From Deltaproteobacteria bacterium (lineage in GTDB: Bacteria > Desulfobacterota > Binatia > HRBIN30 > JACQVA1): a stretch of 64,000 nucleotides of DNA. Where the stretch lies: NCBI GenBank assembly GCA_016178705.1, contig JACOST010000014.1, forward strand, positions 62,001 through 126,000, in the 5' to 3' direction. The notes under the pieces were generated by a model. The model was not told the DNA's origin, did no database searches, and was given only the letters and a program-made list of their open reading frames with translations. A program made the position numbers and the translations under genes. Positions 34,843 through 43,460 of this stretch are shown in pieces; the stretch's first letter is position 1, and each line of letters begins with the position of its first letter.

Positions 34843-36345
34843 TCAGATGCTCATATTGTCCAATGCGTCGTACAACTCGCGCCATCTCGCATATCCCATC
34901 GCGAACTGCTCCGCACGCGCCGAGTCGGGCGCTTCGTCGTGATGGTGCACCATCGCCGCCACCGCCGCGCGCAAATCGGCATAGAGACCCATTCCCGTGG
35001 CGGCCAAGATAGCGCAACCCAGCGGCGCGCTCTCCGGCTCGGTGGCGATGCGCACCGGCAGGCCGACGATGTCGCGGATCAACGTCATCAGCGCGCGGCT
35101 CCGCGACAGGCCACCACTGAGGAACAGCGCCGTCGTGCGCGTCGTCGTCAGCGCTTCGATTTGCGCGAGGTTGGCCCGAATCGCGTAGCCGACGCTCTCC
35201 ATGAACGCGCGCACCAACGCAGCGCGGTCGGGACGCAGGTGCATCGCAGGGAAGGGAAACAGCAACCCGCCCGGCTTGTTCGGCCGCATCTTGTTGAGAT
35301 CGAACACCGACGGCCCGACGAAGGCGGCGGCCTCGATGGCCGGCGTCTCCGCTGCCCACGTCTCGCCGAGCGCGTAGCGTTCGGCCGGCGAGCGATCGCC
35401 CGCGACCAGTTCGAGCAACCATTGATAGGCGTCGCCGGTGTCGCCGGTGTTGCTCTCGATCACCCAACGGTCGGGCACCACGTGACAGCCGGCCCACAGA
35501 TTCGCTGCGGGATCGAACAGCGGCGCCGCCACCACGCTCTGCACTGGAGTCGTCGTCCCGAGCGTCGCCGCGGTATCGCCGGCGTCGATCGCGCCCGCGC
35601 CGAGCAGCGAGCACTGCGTGTCGGCGCCACCAACCAGAACCGGCGTGCCGGCCAACAATCCGCTCTGCGCCGCCGCGGCCGCCGTCACCGCGCCCACCCG
35701 CGTGCCCGGGAGCACGACCGGCGGCAGGATGTGCGCGGGAATATCGAAGCGATCGAGTATCTCGCTCGACCACGCGCGGGCGCGCAGATCGAACAGCATC
35801 GACTCGGTCGCATTCGACGGCTCCGCGGTCAGCACACCGCTGAGTTGATAGGTCAGCCAATCGCTGATCATCAACAGGTGCGCCACCGGCCGTGGGTCGT
35901 GTTTGCGAAACCACAGGTAGCGCGCGATCGGGAAAATGAACGGCGCCGAGTGTCCGGTGATCTGGTGTAGCCGCTCGGGGCCGAGTGTGCCGAGTACCTC
36001 CATCCCTTCAGCGAAACCCCGCGCATCGAGGTTGGGGCCAGCATAGATCTCGTGTCCCGCCGCATCGAGGAATACGCAGCCTTCGCGTTGACTGGTGCAG
36101 GCCACCCCGGCCACGTCGCGCGGAGCAACGTGGGCGGCAGCCAGCGCCGCCTGCACGCAGCGGCACAGCGCAGCCCAAAACGCGGCGGGCTCGAAGGCGA
36201 AGCCTTTGACGAACGGGATCGCTGGATCACGAATCAGTTCGTACGACCACGCCTCGCGCTGCGACGCGAGCGCGCGCCCGGTGCCATCGAACACCGTGCA
36301 TTTGCCACCGCCGGTGCCGGCGTCGAGCGCTACCAGGACGGACAT
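34843..36345 (-). CDS. FGGY-family carbohydrate kinase, LsrK-like branch
   Basis: A 500-residue sugar kinase of the FGGY family. The phosphate loop is ALDAGTGGGK, and TSQREGCVFLD and GPNLDARG are closest to autoinducer-2 kinase LsrK and relatives rather than xylulokinase. Later GGADTQCSLLGAGA and LFLSGGLSRSRALM complete the ATP site. Preceded by a 2-hydroxyacid dehydrogenase gene (16 bases) and followed by an esterase gene. No lsr transport genes are present, so the substrate is probably a sugar, polyol or sugar acid rather than AI-2. Confidence 0.9.
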   Translation of the reverse strand: MSVLVALDAGTGGGKCTVFDGTGRALASQREAWSYELIRDPAIPFVKGFAFEPAAFWAALCRCVQAALAAAHVAPRDVAGVACTSQREGCVFLDAAGHEIYAGPNLDARGFAEGMEVLGTLGPERLHQITGHSAPFIFPIARYLWFRKHDPRPVAHLLMISDWLTYQLSGVLTAEPSNATESMLFDLRARAWSSEILDRFDIPAHILPPVVLPGTRVGAVTAAAAAQSGLLAGTPVLVGGADTQCSLLGAGAIDAGDTAATLGTTTPVQSVVAAPLFDPAANLWAGCHVVPDRWVIESNTGDTGDAYQWLLELVAGDRSPAERYALGETWAAETPAIEAAAFVGPSVFDLNKMRPNKPGGLLFPFPAMHLRPDRAALVRAFMESVGYAIRANLAQIEALTTTRTTALFLSGGLSRSRALMTLIRDIVGLPVRIATEPESAPLGCAILAATGMGLYADLRAAVAAMVHHHDEAPDSARAEQFAMGYARWRELYDALDNMSI

Positions 36346-36361
36346 CAGTGGGAGTGCGCGC

Positions 36362-37363
36362 TCAGCGCAGTACCTCGGGATTCGCGACGTGCGCCGGCCG
36401 TTCGCCGCGCAGGTGGCGCTCGATACCGTCGACGATGATCTCGGTTTGATGACGGATGACGTCGCGCGTCGCCCCGCCGAGGTGCGGTGAGACGATACAG
36501 TTGGGCAACTGCACGAAGCGATTGTCCGGCTGCACCGGCTCATCGCGGAAGACATCGAGCGCGACGCCGGCGATGCGGCCGCTGTGCGCCGCTTCGTAGA
36601 GCGCATCGTCGTCGACGATCGAGGCGCGCGCCAGATTGAGGAACAGCGCCCCGGGCTTCATCCGCTCGATGCGGGCGCGGCTGACCAACCCGAACGTCTC
36701 AGGCATCTCCGGGCAATGAACCGTGACGATGTCCGCGTCGCTCATCAACGTATCGAGATCCACCGCCCGCGCCCCGGCGCTCGTAATCTTCTCTGCGGAC
36801 ACAAACGGATCGTACACCAGGATGGTGCTACCAAACCCTTGCAGGCGTCGCGTCACCGCGCGGCCGATCGCCCCGAAGCCGACGACGCCGACCGTCACCC
36901 CACCAAGTTCGAAGCCGCCGTAGTCGCCGTACACCGTGAGATAGTCCTTGGTGCTGGCGAAGCGCATCTGCCCGCCCTTGAGCAGGGTGTTGACGGTGTA
37001 GACGTGGCGCGCCAGGCAGAGCATGTGCGCGAGCGTGAGATCGGCGACCGCATCGGCGTTCCGACCGGGTGCGAACAGCACTGGGATACCTTTCGCGGTC
37101 GCCCGATCGAGACCGATGTTAATGGGATCGCCACGGCAGCAGCCGATCAGTTTGAGATCGCAGGCATCGAGCACTTCATCATGCACGAGGTCAGCCTCGA
37201 CGATCAGCACGTCGGCCCGATGCTGTTTGATCAGCGCCGCGAACTTGCTGCCGTCGAAGTGGATCTTCTGATTGACGCGCCAGTCTTCGTGCACGACTTC
37301 CATGAGCCGGCGCAGTCGCGCGAGGCCATCGGGATGAAATGAGGCGGTGATGAACGCTTTCAC
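36362..37363 (-). CDS. D-isomer-specific 2-hydroxyacid dehydrogenase
   Basis: A 333-residue NAD-dependent dehydrogenase of the D-2-hydroxyacid family, similar to SerA/phosphoglycerate dehydrogenase. The Rossmann motif is VGVVGFGAIGRAV, the catalytic Arg/Glu/His region contains LNLARASIVDDDAL and VSPHLGGATRDV. GTG start at 37363. It sits between the TetR regulator and the FGGY kinase, all spaced under 20 bases, so it probably acts on an intermediate of that pathway; substrate not readable. Confidence 0.92.
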   Translation of the reverse strand: MKAFITASFHPDGLARLRRLMEVVHEDWRVNQKIHFDGSKFAALIKQHRADVLIVEADLVHDEVLDACDLKLIGCCRGDPINIGLDRATAKGIPVLFAPGRNADAVADLTLAHMLCLARHVYTVNTLLKGGQMRFASTKDYLTVYGDYGGFELGGVTVGVVGFGAIGRAVTRRLQGFGSTILVYDPFVSAEKITSAGARAVDLDTLMSDADIVTVHCPEMPETFGLVSRARIERMKPGALFLNLARASIVDDDALYEAAHSGRIAGVALDVFRDEPVQPDNRFVQLPNCIVSPHLGGATRDVIRHQTEIIVDGIERHLRGERPAHVANPEVLR

Positions 37364-37380
37364 GACGACTCCGCGGTTGA

Positions 37381-38016
37381 CTAACGCAACGCCAGCGTCT
37401 TGACCAGATTGATGAGGTAGCTGCGCACGCGCTTGCGCAGCTCCGGCGTGCGCACGCTGCCGCCGAGCAAGCTGGTGTATTGGCGGCTATCGAGCAGGAA
37501 GATCAGGAGGACACTATAGATCGTCAGCATGAACAGTTGCGAGTCCGCGTCCTTCATCTTGCGGCCGGCCATTTCGTTGTGAAGGCTGGCGAACACCTTC
37601 CACGACGGGATGAGGATGTCGCGTTCGATTTCGACCTGTGAGGCATCGCTCTCGAGCAGCCGGCGCACCATCAGCTTGGGGATGTTGGGATTGTCGGCGA
37701 AGAAATCGAACAGCCGTCCCATCGCCGTATCGACCACCGTGCGGCTCGCGGCCGGGTCCGCGATGTGCGCTGGGATCGAGGTGCGGACCAATTCGACGAT
37801 GCGGTCGTAGATGTTTTGGAAGACCGCGAAGTAGAGCGTCTCCTTCGACTCCCAGTGATAGTGCAGGCTGGAGATGTTGACGCCGGCCTGCGCCGCGATC
37901 TCACGCGTCGAGGCCCCTTCGAAGCCCTTGCTCGCGAACACCTGTTCGGCGGCCGAGAGAATGCGCGCCTTCGTCGACGACGGAGCCTCGCGGGCTTTCT
38001 GCAGAGCGGAGCGCAC
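37381..38016 (-). CDS. TetR/AcrR-family transcriptional regulator
   Basis: A 211-residue regulator. An N-terminal helix-turn-helix (ARILSAAEQVFASKGFEGAS, then TREIAAQAGVNISSLHYHW) is followed by a helical ligand-binding domain. GTG start at 38016. It is the first gene of the run with dehydrogenase, kinase, esterase and DUF309 genes, and likely senses the pathway substrate and controls its own operon. No obvious operator palindrome was picked out in the repeat-filled region upstream. Confidence 0.9.
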   Translation of the reverse strand: MRSALQKAREAPSSTKARILSAAEQVFASKGFEGASTREIAAQAGVNISSLHYHWESKETLYFAVFQNIYDRIVELVRTSIPAHIADPAASRTVVDTAMGRLFDFFADNPNIPKLMVRRLLESDASQVEIERDILIPSWKVFASLHNEMAGRKMKDADSQLFMLTIYSVLLIFLLDSRQYTSLLGGSVRTPELRKRVRSYLINLVKTLALR

Positions 38017-38085
38017 GATGAATCCAGTGATTAGAGCAATTGACCCAGCGGCTTTTACGCAATCCGCGCACAGGGTGTCAAGGTG

Positions 38086-38160
38086 GCGAGACGTGAGGTG
38101 TGAAGCGTGAGGCGTGAGTCGGGCTCGGGTTCGTGAGTCGTGTTCGTGACTCGTGTTCGT
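38086..38160. repeat. Degenerate short-unit repeat, family G
   Basis: Runs of GTGAGGTGTGAAGCGTGAG and TTCGTGAGTCGTGTTCGTGA units between the TetR and cyclase genes. The GTGAGTCGTGAGTC-type unit also occurs at 21010-21042. No coding frame. Confidence 0.7.
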
Positions 38161-41100
38161 CAGGAGAATTGATCGAGCAACGTCTTCGCCTCAATGAGGT
38201 CGCGCGTGTCGAAGCCTTCGGTGAACCAGGCGTAGATTGGCGCGAGGAGGTCGCGCGCTTCGGCGCGCTTGCCCCGGTTGCGCCAGAGCCGCGCAAGGCT
38301 GGTGGCGGCGCGCAGCTCGAGGGACTTCGCCTCCTGCCTGCGCGCGAGGTCGAGGGCGCGGTGGAAGCATGCTTCCGCTTCCGATCGCGGATCGCGAATT
38401 TCTGATTGCGGATTGGCGGAGGGGGAATCCGCACTCCGCAATCGCCAATCCGCAATCAAAATCTCCCCCTGGAGCCGATACAGCTCCGCCTCGTACCAGC
38501 GCTCGGAGTTCTTTTCCGCGAGCGCCAAGGCGCCCGTGAGCAGGGGAAGCACTTGGGCCGTTTGTCCGGCAGAGGTGTGAATCTCCGACGCCAGCGCCAG
38601 CACCCAGGTTGTGCCCAACTCCTGTCCTGCACTGGCCAGCGTCGACGTGGACTGCTCCAGCAAGGGCAGGGCGCCAACCGTGTCTGCGCGTGCGGCCAAT
38701 GACCACGCGCGCAGCACCAGCCCGACGCCGAGCCACACGGGGAAGCCCTGCTCGGTCGACAGGGCGACCGCGTCCCCGGCCCACGTTCCGGCGAGCTCGT
38801 GATCGCGGCGGAACTGATGAATTCCGGCGGCGATAGCGGTTGCCCACGCCAAACTGAACTGATGAGCACTACGGCGCGCCGACGCAACGGCGTCGTTGAT
38901 CTGGGCAACCGCCTGATCCGGATAGCCGACAAACCAGAGAGCCATTGCGAGATAACACCGGGCCGTCGTCTCCGGGTCCGATCCGTAGGTGAGCGCGGAG
39001 GGCGAGTGACGGTCGAAGTCGTACAAGGAAATGGCGTGCTCACAGCGACTCCGCGCTGTCGTGAACTCACCCATCCAGAGCGCCGTGCCACCTTCGGCCC
39101 ACGCCGCCTGCAACTGCAAGTCGCGGTCGTGCACCGCATCTGCCAGCTGCGAGAGCGAGCCAGCCATTTGCTTGGCCGTGCGCAGATCGCCGCGCACCAG
39201 GTAGAAGCGCCACAGACCATGGAGCACCGGGAAGATGTGCGGCGTCTCGCCGAGACTCTCACAGAGTTCGCGCGCCCGCGCATAGGTCGCCCCCGCCTCC
39301 GGCGAGCTGATCCCCTTCACGGCCTGCTGCGGTACGCCCAATGCGAGCTGCAACTCCAGCTCGCGTTGCGCGCGCCCGGGACTCTCGGGCATCTCGAGCG
39401 TGATCTGCAGCGCGCGTTGGAAGTGGTTGATCGCCTCGAGATTGGCGGAGCGCAGCGTCGCCCGCTCGCCGGCCCGCCGCCAATACTCGATGGCGGAGGC
39501 GGCGATGCCGGCTTCGCCATAGTGGTAGGCGAGCAGCTCCGGCTGCGCCGCGACGGTCTCCGGAAAGCGCTCCTCCAATGCCTTCGCCACTCCGCGGTGG
39601 TACTGCAGCCGCTTGGTGCGCAGCAACGAGTAGTATGCCGCCTCCTGGATGAGGGTGTTCTTGAACGTGTAGGTGGCGTGCGGTGGGCTTCCACGCTGAT
39701 AGAGGAGCTCCGCGTGCACCAGTTCCGTCAGCGCCTGGTCCAGGGATTCCTGACCGAGGGGTGACAGGGCAGCCAGCAGCTCGTAGGTGAACTCGCGGCC
39801 GAGGGTCGCGCCCAGTTGCGCCACTTCCTTGCTCGGGCCCAGCCGATCGAGCCGCGCCATGAGCGAGTCTTGCAAGGTGGACGGAATGGCCAACGCCGGC
39901 AACGAGCCGCGCAGCTCGAAGCGCTCGCCGCGATCCTCGAGTTGACCCGACTCCAGCACCATCTTGGTCAGCTCCTCGACAAAGAGCGGCACGCCGTCGG
40001 TCTTGGCGACCAGTTGCTCGGTCACCGCCTTCGGCAACGGCTTGCCCGCCACGCTGGTCGCCATGCTGATGGACTGTGTGCGTGTGAGGCGGGGCACGGT
40101 GAGCTGCGAGAGATGCGAGCGCGGCGCCCATGGCGGGTGAAAGTTCGGGCGGAAGGTGAACACCAGCAGCGCCGCCACCGTTGGCACCTGCTCGACCAGC
40201 ATGCTCAGCAATTCGACCGTCGAGGGATCGACCCAATGCAGGTCTTCGACGACGAGGACAATCGGCTGCGCCGTGCTCAGCGCGAAGAACCACGTGACCA
40301 GCGCCTCCAGTGTCTTGCGCCGCAGTGCCTCTGGGCTCAGTACCAGCGGCGGCACGCTTTCCGGCAGCGGTAACGAGAGCAGTGAGGTAAACAGCGGCAG
40401 CGCCTCGGGTACAGAGAAGCCGCCGTAGTGGAGACCCGCTTCCAGCCGAGCGATCTTGTCCGCCACGGAATGCTCGGGCGCGAAGAGCAATCCCTGCTCC
40501 AGCAACTCGACGACAGGGTAGAGGGCAGAGTTCTCATGATACGGCGAACAGCGACATTCGAGCCAGCTGTGTGCATGCTCGGCGAGCCGCTCGCGCAACA
40601 CCTGCAGCAGCCGCGACTTGCCCATGCCGGCATCGCCGGAAATGAGCGCGACCTGTCCGCGACCGTCCTGGACGTGCTCCCACAAATCGAGCAGCAATCC
40701 GACCTGCTGCTGCCGGCCCACCAAAGGGGTCAGCGTGCCGGCGTTGGCCAGGTCGAGACGACTGCGCATGCCACTGGTGCGTACCGCGCGGAAGAGCTGC
40801 ATGGGCTCGGACACGCCCTTCAGCTCGTGGCGTCCCAGGTCTTCGAGCACGAAGACCCCGGTCACCAGGCGGCGCGTCGCGTCGCTGATGACCACGGTGT
40901 TCGGTGCCGCGACGCCCTGCAGTCGCGCGGCCAGGTTCGGCGTATCACCGACGATCGCGCCCTCCTCACGGGACGAGCCAGCACCGAAATCGCTCACCAC
41001 CACCAGACCGGTATGCACCCCCACGCGGACGGCGAGTGGACGATCGCGCATCTGTGGCACGCGCTCTTGCGCGCGCGCGTTCAGGAGCGGGAGGTCCACC

Positions 41101-41576
41101 AGCATACCCAACGCGGCAGTGATCGCCCGCACCGGGTCGTCCTCGTGCGCCTGTGGATAGCCGAAGTAGACGAGCACGCCGTCGCCGAGATATTTGGCGA
41201 TGTGCCCGTCAAGCCGTCTGACTACCTCGTCGACCATCTCATAGTAGGCGCGAACGACCTCACCCATTTCTTCGGGATCGAGGCGCGCGCTCAGCTCCGT
41301 CGAGCCGACCAAATCGCAGAACAGCACAGTGAGCTGGCGGCGCTCGCCAGAAGGCAGGTTGCTCGTTGTTAGGTTGTTGGTTGTCAGGTTGGGATCGGAA
41401 CTGCCTACTGCCGTCTGCCCACTGCCTACGACTTGGGCGCCACAGCCCGAACAGAATCTCGCCTGCGGGTTCAACTCGCGACCGCAGCTCGGGCACATCG
41501 CGGTCAGCGCCCCGCCGCAGGCTTCGCAGAACCGCGCATCGGCGGCATGTTCCGCCTGGCATTGGGGGCACTGCAT
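38160..41576 (-). CDS. Zinc-ribbon / class III nucleotide cyclase / AAA ATPase / TPR regulator
   Basis: A 1138-residue multidomain protein. Residues 1-45 carry two CxxC zinc ribbons (MQCPQCQAEHAADARFCEAC). A class III adenylate/guanylate cyclase domain at about 75-260 includes LTVLFCDLVGSTELSARLDP. An AAA ATPase follows at about 285-650, with P-loop SGDAGMGKSRLLQ and VLVVEDLHWVDPS. The rest is TPR-like helical repeats. Such proteins are thought to be signal sensors producing cyclic nucleotides. Two segments are repeat-derived: the ribbon-to-cyclase linker (residues about 50-70) and an insert at about 1040-1064 between TPR helices. It is full length otherwise, and the frame stays open through both inserts. 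Confidence 0.93.
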   Translation of the reverse strand: MQCPQCQAEHAADARFCEACGGALTAMCPSCGRELNPQARFCSGCGAQVVGSGQTAVGSSDPNLTTNNLTTSNLPSGERRQLTVLFCDLVGSTELSARLDPEEMGEVVRAYYEMVDEVVRRLDGHIAKYLGDGVLVYFGYPQAHEDDPVRAITAALGMLVDLPLLNARAQERVPQMRDRPLAVRVGVHTGLVVVSDFGAGSSREEGAIVGDTPNLAARLQGVAAPNTVVISDATRRLVTGVFVLEDLGRHELKGVSEPMQLFRAVRTSGMRSRLDLANAGTLTPLVGRQQQVGLLLDLWEHVQDGRGQVALISGDAGMGKSRLLQVLRERLAEHAHSWLECRCSPYHENSALYPVVELLEQGLLFAPEHSVADKIARLEAGLHYGGFSVPEALPLFTSLLSLPLPESVPPLVLSPEALRRKTLEALVTWFFALSTAQPIVLVVEDLHWVDPSTVELLSMLVEQVPTVAALLVFTFRPNFHPPWAPRSHLSQLTVPRLTRTQSISMATSVAGKPLPKAVTEQLVAKTDGVPLFVEELTKMVLESGQLEDRGERFELRGSLPALAIPSTLQDSLMARLDRLGPSKEVAQLGATLGREFTYELLAALSPLGQESLDQALTELVHAELLYQRGSPPHATYTFKNTLIQEAAYYSLLRTKRLQYHRGVAKALEERFPETVAAQPELLAYHYGEAGIAASAIEYWRRAGERATLRSANLEAINHFQRALQITLEMPESPGRAQRELELQLALGVPQQAVKGISSPEAGATYARARELCESLGETPHIFPVLHGLWRFYLVRGDLRTAKQMAGSLSQLADAVHDRDLQLQAAWAEGGTALWMGEFTTARSRCEHAISLYDFDRHSPSALTYGSDPETTARCYLAMALWFVGYPDQAVAQINDAVASARRSAHQFSLAWATAIAAGIHQFRRDHELAGTWAGDAVALSTEQGFPVWLGVGLVLRAWSLAARADTVGALPLLEQSTSTLASAGQELGTTWVLALASEIHTSAGQTAQVLPLLTGALALAEKNSERWYEAELYRLQGEILIADWRLRSADSPSANPQSEIRDPRSEAEACFHRALDLARRQEAKSLELRAATSLARLWRNRGKRAEARDLLAPIYAWFTEGFDTRDLIEAKTLLDQFS
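38404..38457. repeat. Family E palindrome inside the cyclase/ATPase coding sequence
   Basis: A perfect 15-base inverted pair (GATTGCGGATTGGCG at 38404-38418, complement at 38443-38457), the same word type as the intergenic repeats at 27027-27121 and 58925-59001. In the gene it encodes the low-complexity stretch LRSADSPSANPQSEIRDPR. It adds roughly 18-25 residues between GEIL and AEACFHRAL without breaking the frame. Confidence 0.85.
41366..41429. repeat. Repeat-derived linker in the cyclase/ATPase coding sequence
   Basis: Two blocks of short direct repeats inside the coding region: TTGTTAGGTTGTTGGTTGTC at 41366-41385, and CTGCCTACTGCCGTCTGCCC at 41401-41420 with a further CTGCCTAC unit. They encode the linker GQTAVGSSDPNLTTNNLTTS between the zinc ribbons and the cyclase domain. 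The wording looks like intergenic repeat families, not like conserved protein. Confidence 0.7.
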
Positions 41577-41660
41577 GGTGCCGCTGATCTCCCAGATCGA
41601 TCACGACGCTGTCAAGCGCGCCATCACCGTTCGGCCGGCAGGCTGTCGCTTCCGAAGCCA

Positions 41661-41689
41661 TTGACTTGAAAAATCACGGTGGCTAGAAG
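41661..41689 (+). promoter_or_regulatory. Candidate promoter for the acidic mini-protein and dtd
   Basis: TTGACT at 41661-41666 and TAGAAG at 41684-41689 with a 17-base spacer. A perfect 7-bp hairpin (GTGGCGA-GT-TCGCCAC) lies in the leader near 41733-41748. Confidence 0.55.
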
Positions 41690-41789
41690 CGGCCGGGATG
41701 CGGGCGCCTCAGGCTCATGTGCTCGCGCCGCGCGGTGGTGGCGAGTTCGCCACGCGGCCCTATTCCCGCAGCGGCACGGAGGAGACGAC

Positions 41790-41951
41790 ATGACTGACTG
41801 GCTGGACGCAAAGCGGCGCGAGGAAGACGATGAGGACCCAGACGATCTCGACGAGTTGGACGAGGACGACGACGACGCGGACGGTGACGATTGGGATGAC
41901 GATGACGAAGATGACGATGATGACGACGACGAGGATCTTGACGACGAGTGA
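41790..41951 (+). CDS. 53-residue highly acidic mini-protein
   Basis: It starts MTDWLDAKRREEDDEDP; from residue 11 on it is nearly all aspartate and glutamate. GGAGGAG sits at ideal spacing before the ATG at 41790, and a candidate promoter lies 100 bases upstream. It is 16 bases before dtd on the same strand. Low complexity means homology searches will be uninformative. Such tails can bind metal, basic proteins or nucleic-acid-binding partners. The ribosome site and operon position support it being expressed. Confidence 0.65.
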   Translation: MTDWLDAKRREEDDEDPDDLDELDEDDDDADGDDWDDDDEDDDDDDDEDLDDE

Positions 41952-41967
41952 CCGCTAACGAGAATTC

Positions 41968-42438
41968 ATGCGCGCGGTCGTGCAACGCGTGCGCGAAGCC
42001 AGCGTCAGCGTTGACGGCCGACGCATCGCGGCGATCGGTCCGGGGCTGATGGTGCTGCTCGGTGTGGGTACCGATGATTCTGAAGCCGACGCCGGTTGGC
42101 TCGCAGACAAGGTGGTCAATTTACGAATCTTCGAAAATTCTGACGGAAAATTTGATCGCTCCGTGCTCGACGTGGGCGGCGCGGTGTTGCTGGTCTCGCA
42201 GTTCACGCTCTATGGCGACACCAGCAAAGGCCGCCGCCCATCATTCAGCGCAGCGGCACAACCCGAACGGGCTGCGCCGCTGTGCGAAGCGGTCGCCGCG
42301 CGAATGCGCCACCACGGCGTTCACGTCGAAACGGGTCGGTTCGGCGCGCACATGGACGTGGCACTGGTGAACAACGGACCGGTCACCATCTGGCTCGACA
42401 GCGCGCAGACGGATCGCGGCGCTGCGGCGAAGCATTAG
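41968..42438 (+). CDS. dtd: D-aminoacyl-tRNA deacylase
   Basis: Removes D-amino acids (and glycine) mischarged on tRNA. The 156 residues carry the two hallmark motifs: [17 protein letters not shown], and [11 protein letters not shown] with the cross-subunit cis-proline loop. It starts [17 protein letters not shown], as in the family. Length is slightly over the usual 145. It is followed nine bases on by a DUF1285-like gene and then by trmL. Confidence 0.96.
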   Translation: MRAVVQRVREASVSVDGRRIAAIGPGLMVLLGVGTDDSEADAGWLADKVVNLRIFENSDGKFDRSVLDVGGAVLLVSQFTLYGDTSKGRRPSFSAAAQPERAAPLCEAVAARMRHHGVHVETGRFGAHMDVALVNNGPVTIWLDSAQTDRGAAAKH

Positions 42439-42446
42439 GACGGACA

Positions 42447-42908
42447 ATGCCGCGCGCGGGTTTCTATGCGATCGCATCGTCCCGCATCACGTTCGGGCGC
42501 GATGGACGCTGGTATTCCGACGGCGAGCCGATCGTCAACCAACGCATCGCCGAGTTGTTCAGCCGCCACATCACTCGCCATCCGGACGGCGGCTATCAGA
42601 TCGTCATGGGCGACGAACGCGCGCGCATCGAGGTGGACGACACCCCGTTCGTAGTGATCTCCGTTGGCGGCAACCGGGATGAGGGCTTTACGATCCGACT
42701 GAACGATGGCAGCGAGGAATCGCTCGCGGCTGCGACGTTGCGGGTGGGCGACGATCAATCCTTGTCGTGCACCGTCAAGAACGGCAGCGAACGCGCGCGC
42801 TTCTTGCGCGCCGCGCACCACCAACTCTCGCCCTTCATCGACGAAGTCGCGCCGGGGCGATACGCGCTCCGCTGCCGCGGCAGCGAACACCCCATTGCCC
42901 ACGTCTGA
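42447..42908 (+). CDS. DUF1285-like protein
   Basis: A 153-residue protein. The stretch FGRDGRWYSDGEPIVNQRIA, then LFSRHITRHPDGGYQIVMGD and VDDTPFVVISVG matches the DUF1285 pattern of a two-domain beta-rich fold. No biochemical role is known for the family. ATG at 42447. Its 3' end overlaps the start of trmL by 14 bases, so it is in one operon with dtd and trmL. Confidence 0.75.
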   Translation: MPRAGFYAIASSRITFGRDGRWYSDGEPIVNQRIAELFSRHITRHPDGGYQIVMGDERARIEVDDTPFVVISVGGNRDEGFTIRLNDGSEESLAAATLRVGDDQSLSCTVKNGSERARFLRAAHHQLSPFIDEVAPGRYALRCRGSEHPIAHV

Positions 42909-43392
42909 ATCCTCGCGGCCCGATCCGCTGCTGCACGTCGTGCTGGTGCAGCCGGAGATTCCGCCCAACACCGGCAGCATCGCCCGCTTGTGTGCGGCAA
43001 CGAATCTGCGTTTGCATCTAGTCGGCCCACTCGGCTTCTCACTCGAAGACCGCTACCTCAAGCGCGCCGGGCTCGACTATTGGCCGTTCGTCGATCTCCG
43101 TACCTACCCCGATGTGGATGCCTTCCACGCCGAACACGGCAGCGGACGTTTCGTGCTGTTTTCCGCGCGCGCCGCGCACTCCTATCTCGCAGCCCGGCAC
43201 ACGCCCGGTTCTTACCTGCTCTTCGGCAGCGAGACGCGCGGCCTGCCGGCGCCGCTATTGGCCGCGCATCGCGACGCAACCTTCACCATCCCGATCTTCA
43301 ATCCCAACGTGCGCAGTCTCAACCTCTCCAACGCGGTGTCGATCGTCGTGTACGACGCGTTGCGACAACTCGGGCGGTTGCCGATCGAGTAG
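42895..43392 (+). CDS. trmL: tRNA (cytidine(34)-2'-O)-methyltransferase
   Basis: A 165-residue SPOUT-class methyltransferase that methylates the wobble ribose of tRNA-Leu. Motifs visible: VLVQPEIPPNTGSIARLCA, LVGPLGFSLEDRYLKRAGLD, LLFGSETRGLPAPLL and IPIFNPNVRSLNLSNAV with the knot SAM site. No ATG lies near the start of homology. TTG at 42895, overlapping the DUF1285-like gene by 14 bases, is the best choice. Confidence 0.92.
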   Translation: MPTSESSRPDPLLHVVLVQPEIPPNTGSIARLCAATNLRLHLVGPLGFSLEDRYLKRAGLDYWPFVDLRTYPDVDAFHAEHGSGRFVLFSARAAHSYLAARHTPGSYLLFGSETRGLPAPLLAAHRDATFTIPIFNPNVRSLNLSNAVSIVVYDALRQLGRLPIE

Positions 43393-43460
43393 GAGATTCT
43401 CCGAACAACTCACAGCTTGCCGGCGGGCCAGTCGCGTGCCACCGTGGTGGACAATGAACG

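Noticed and set aside
34843-36345. Xylulokinase partner of xylA
   Set aside because: It is about 28 kb from xylA, and its motifs (TSQREGCV, GPNLDARG) fit the LsrK branch better.
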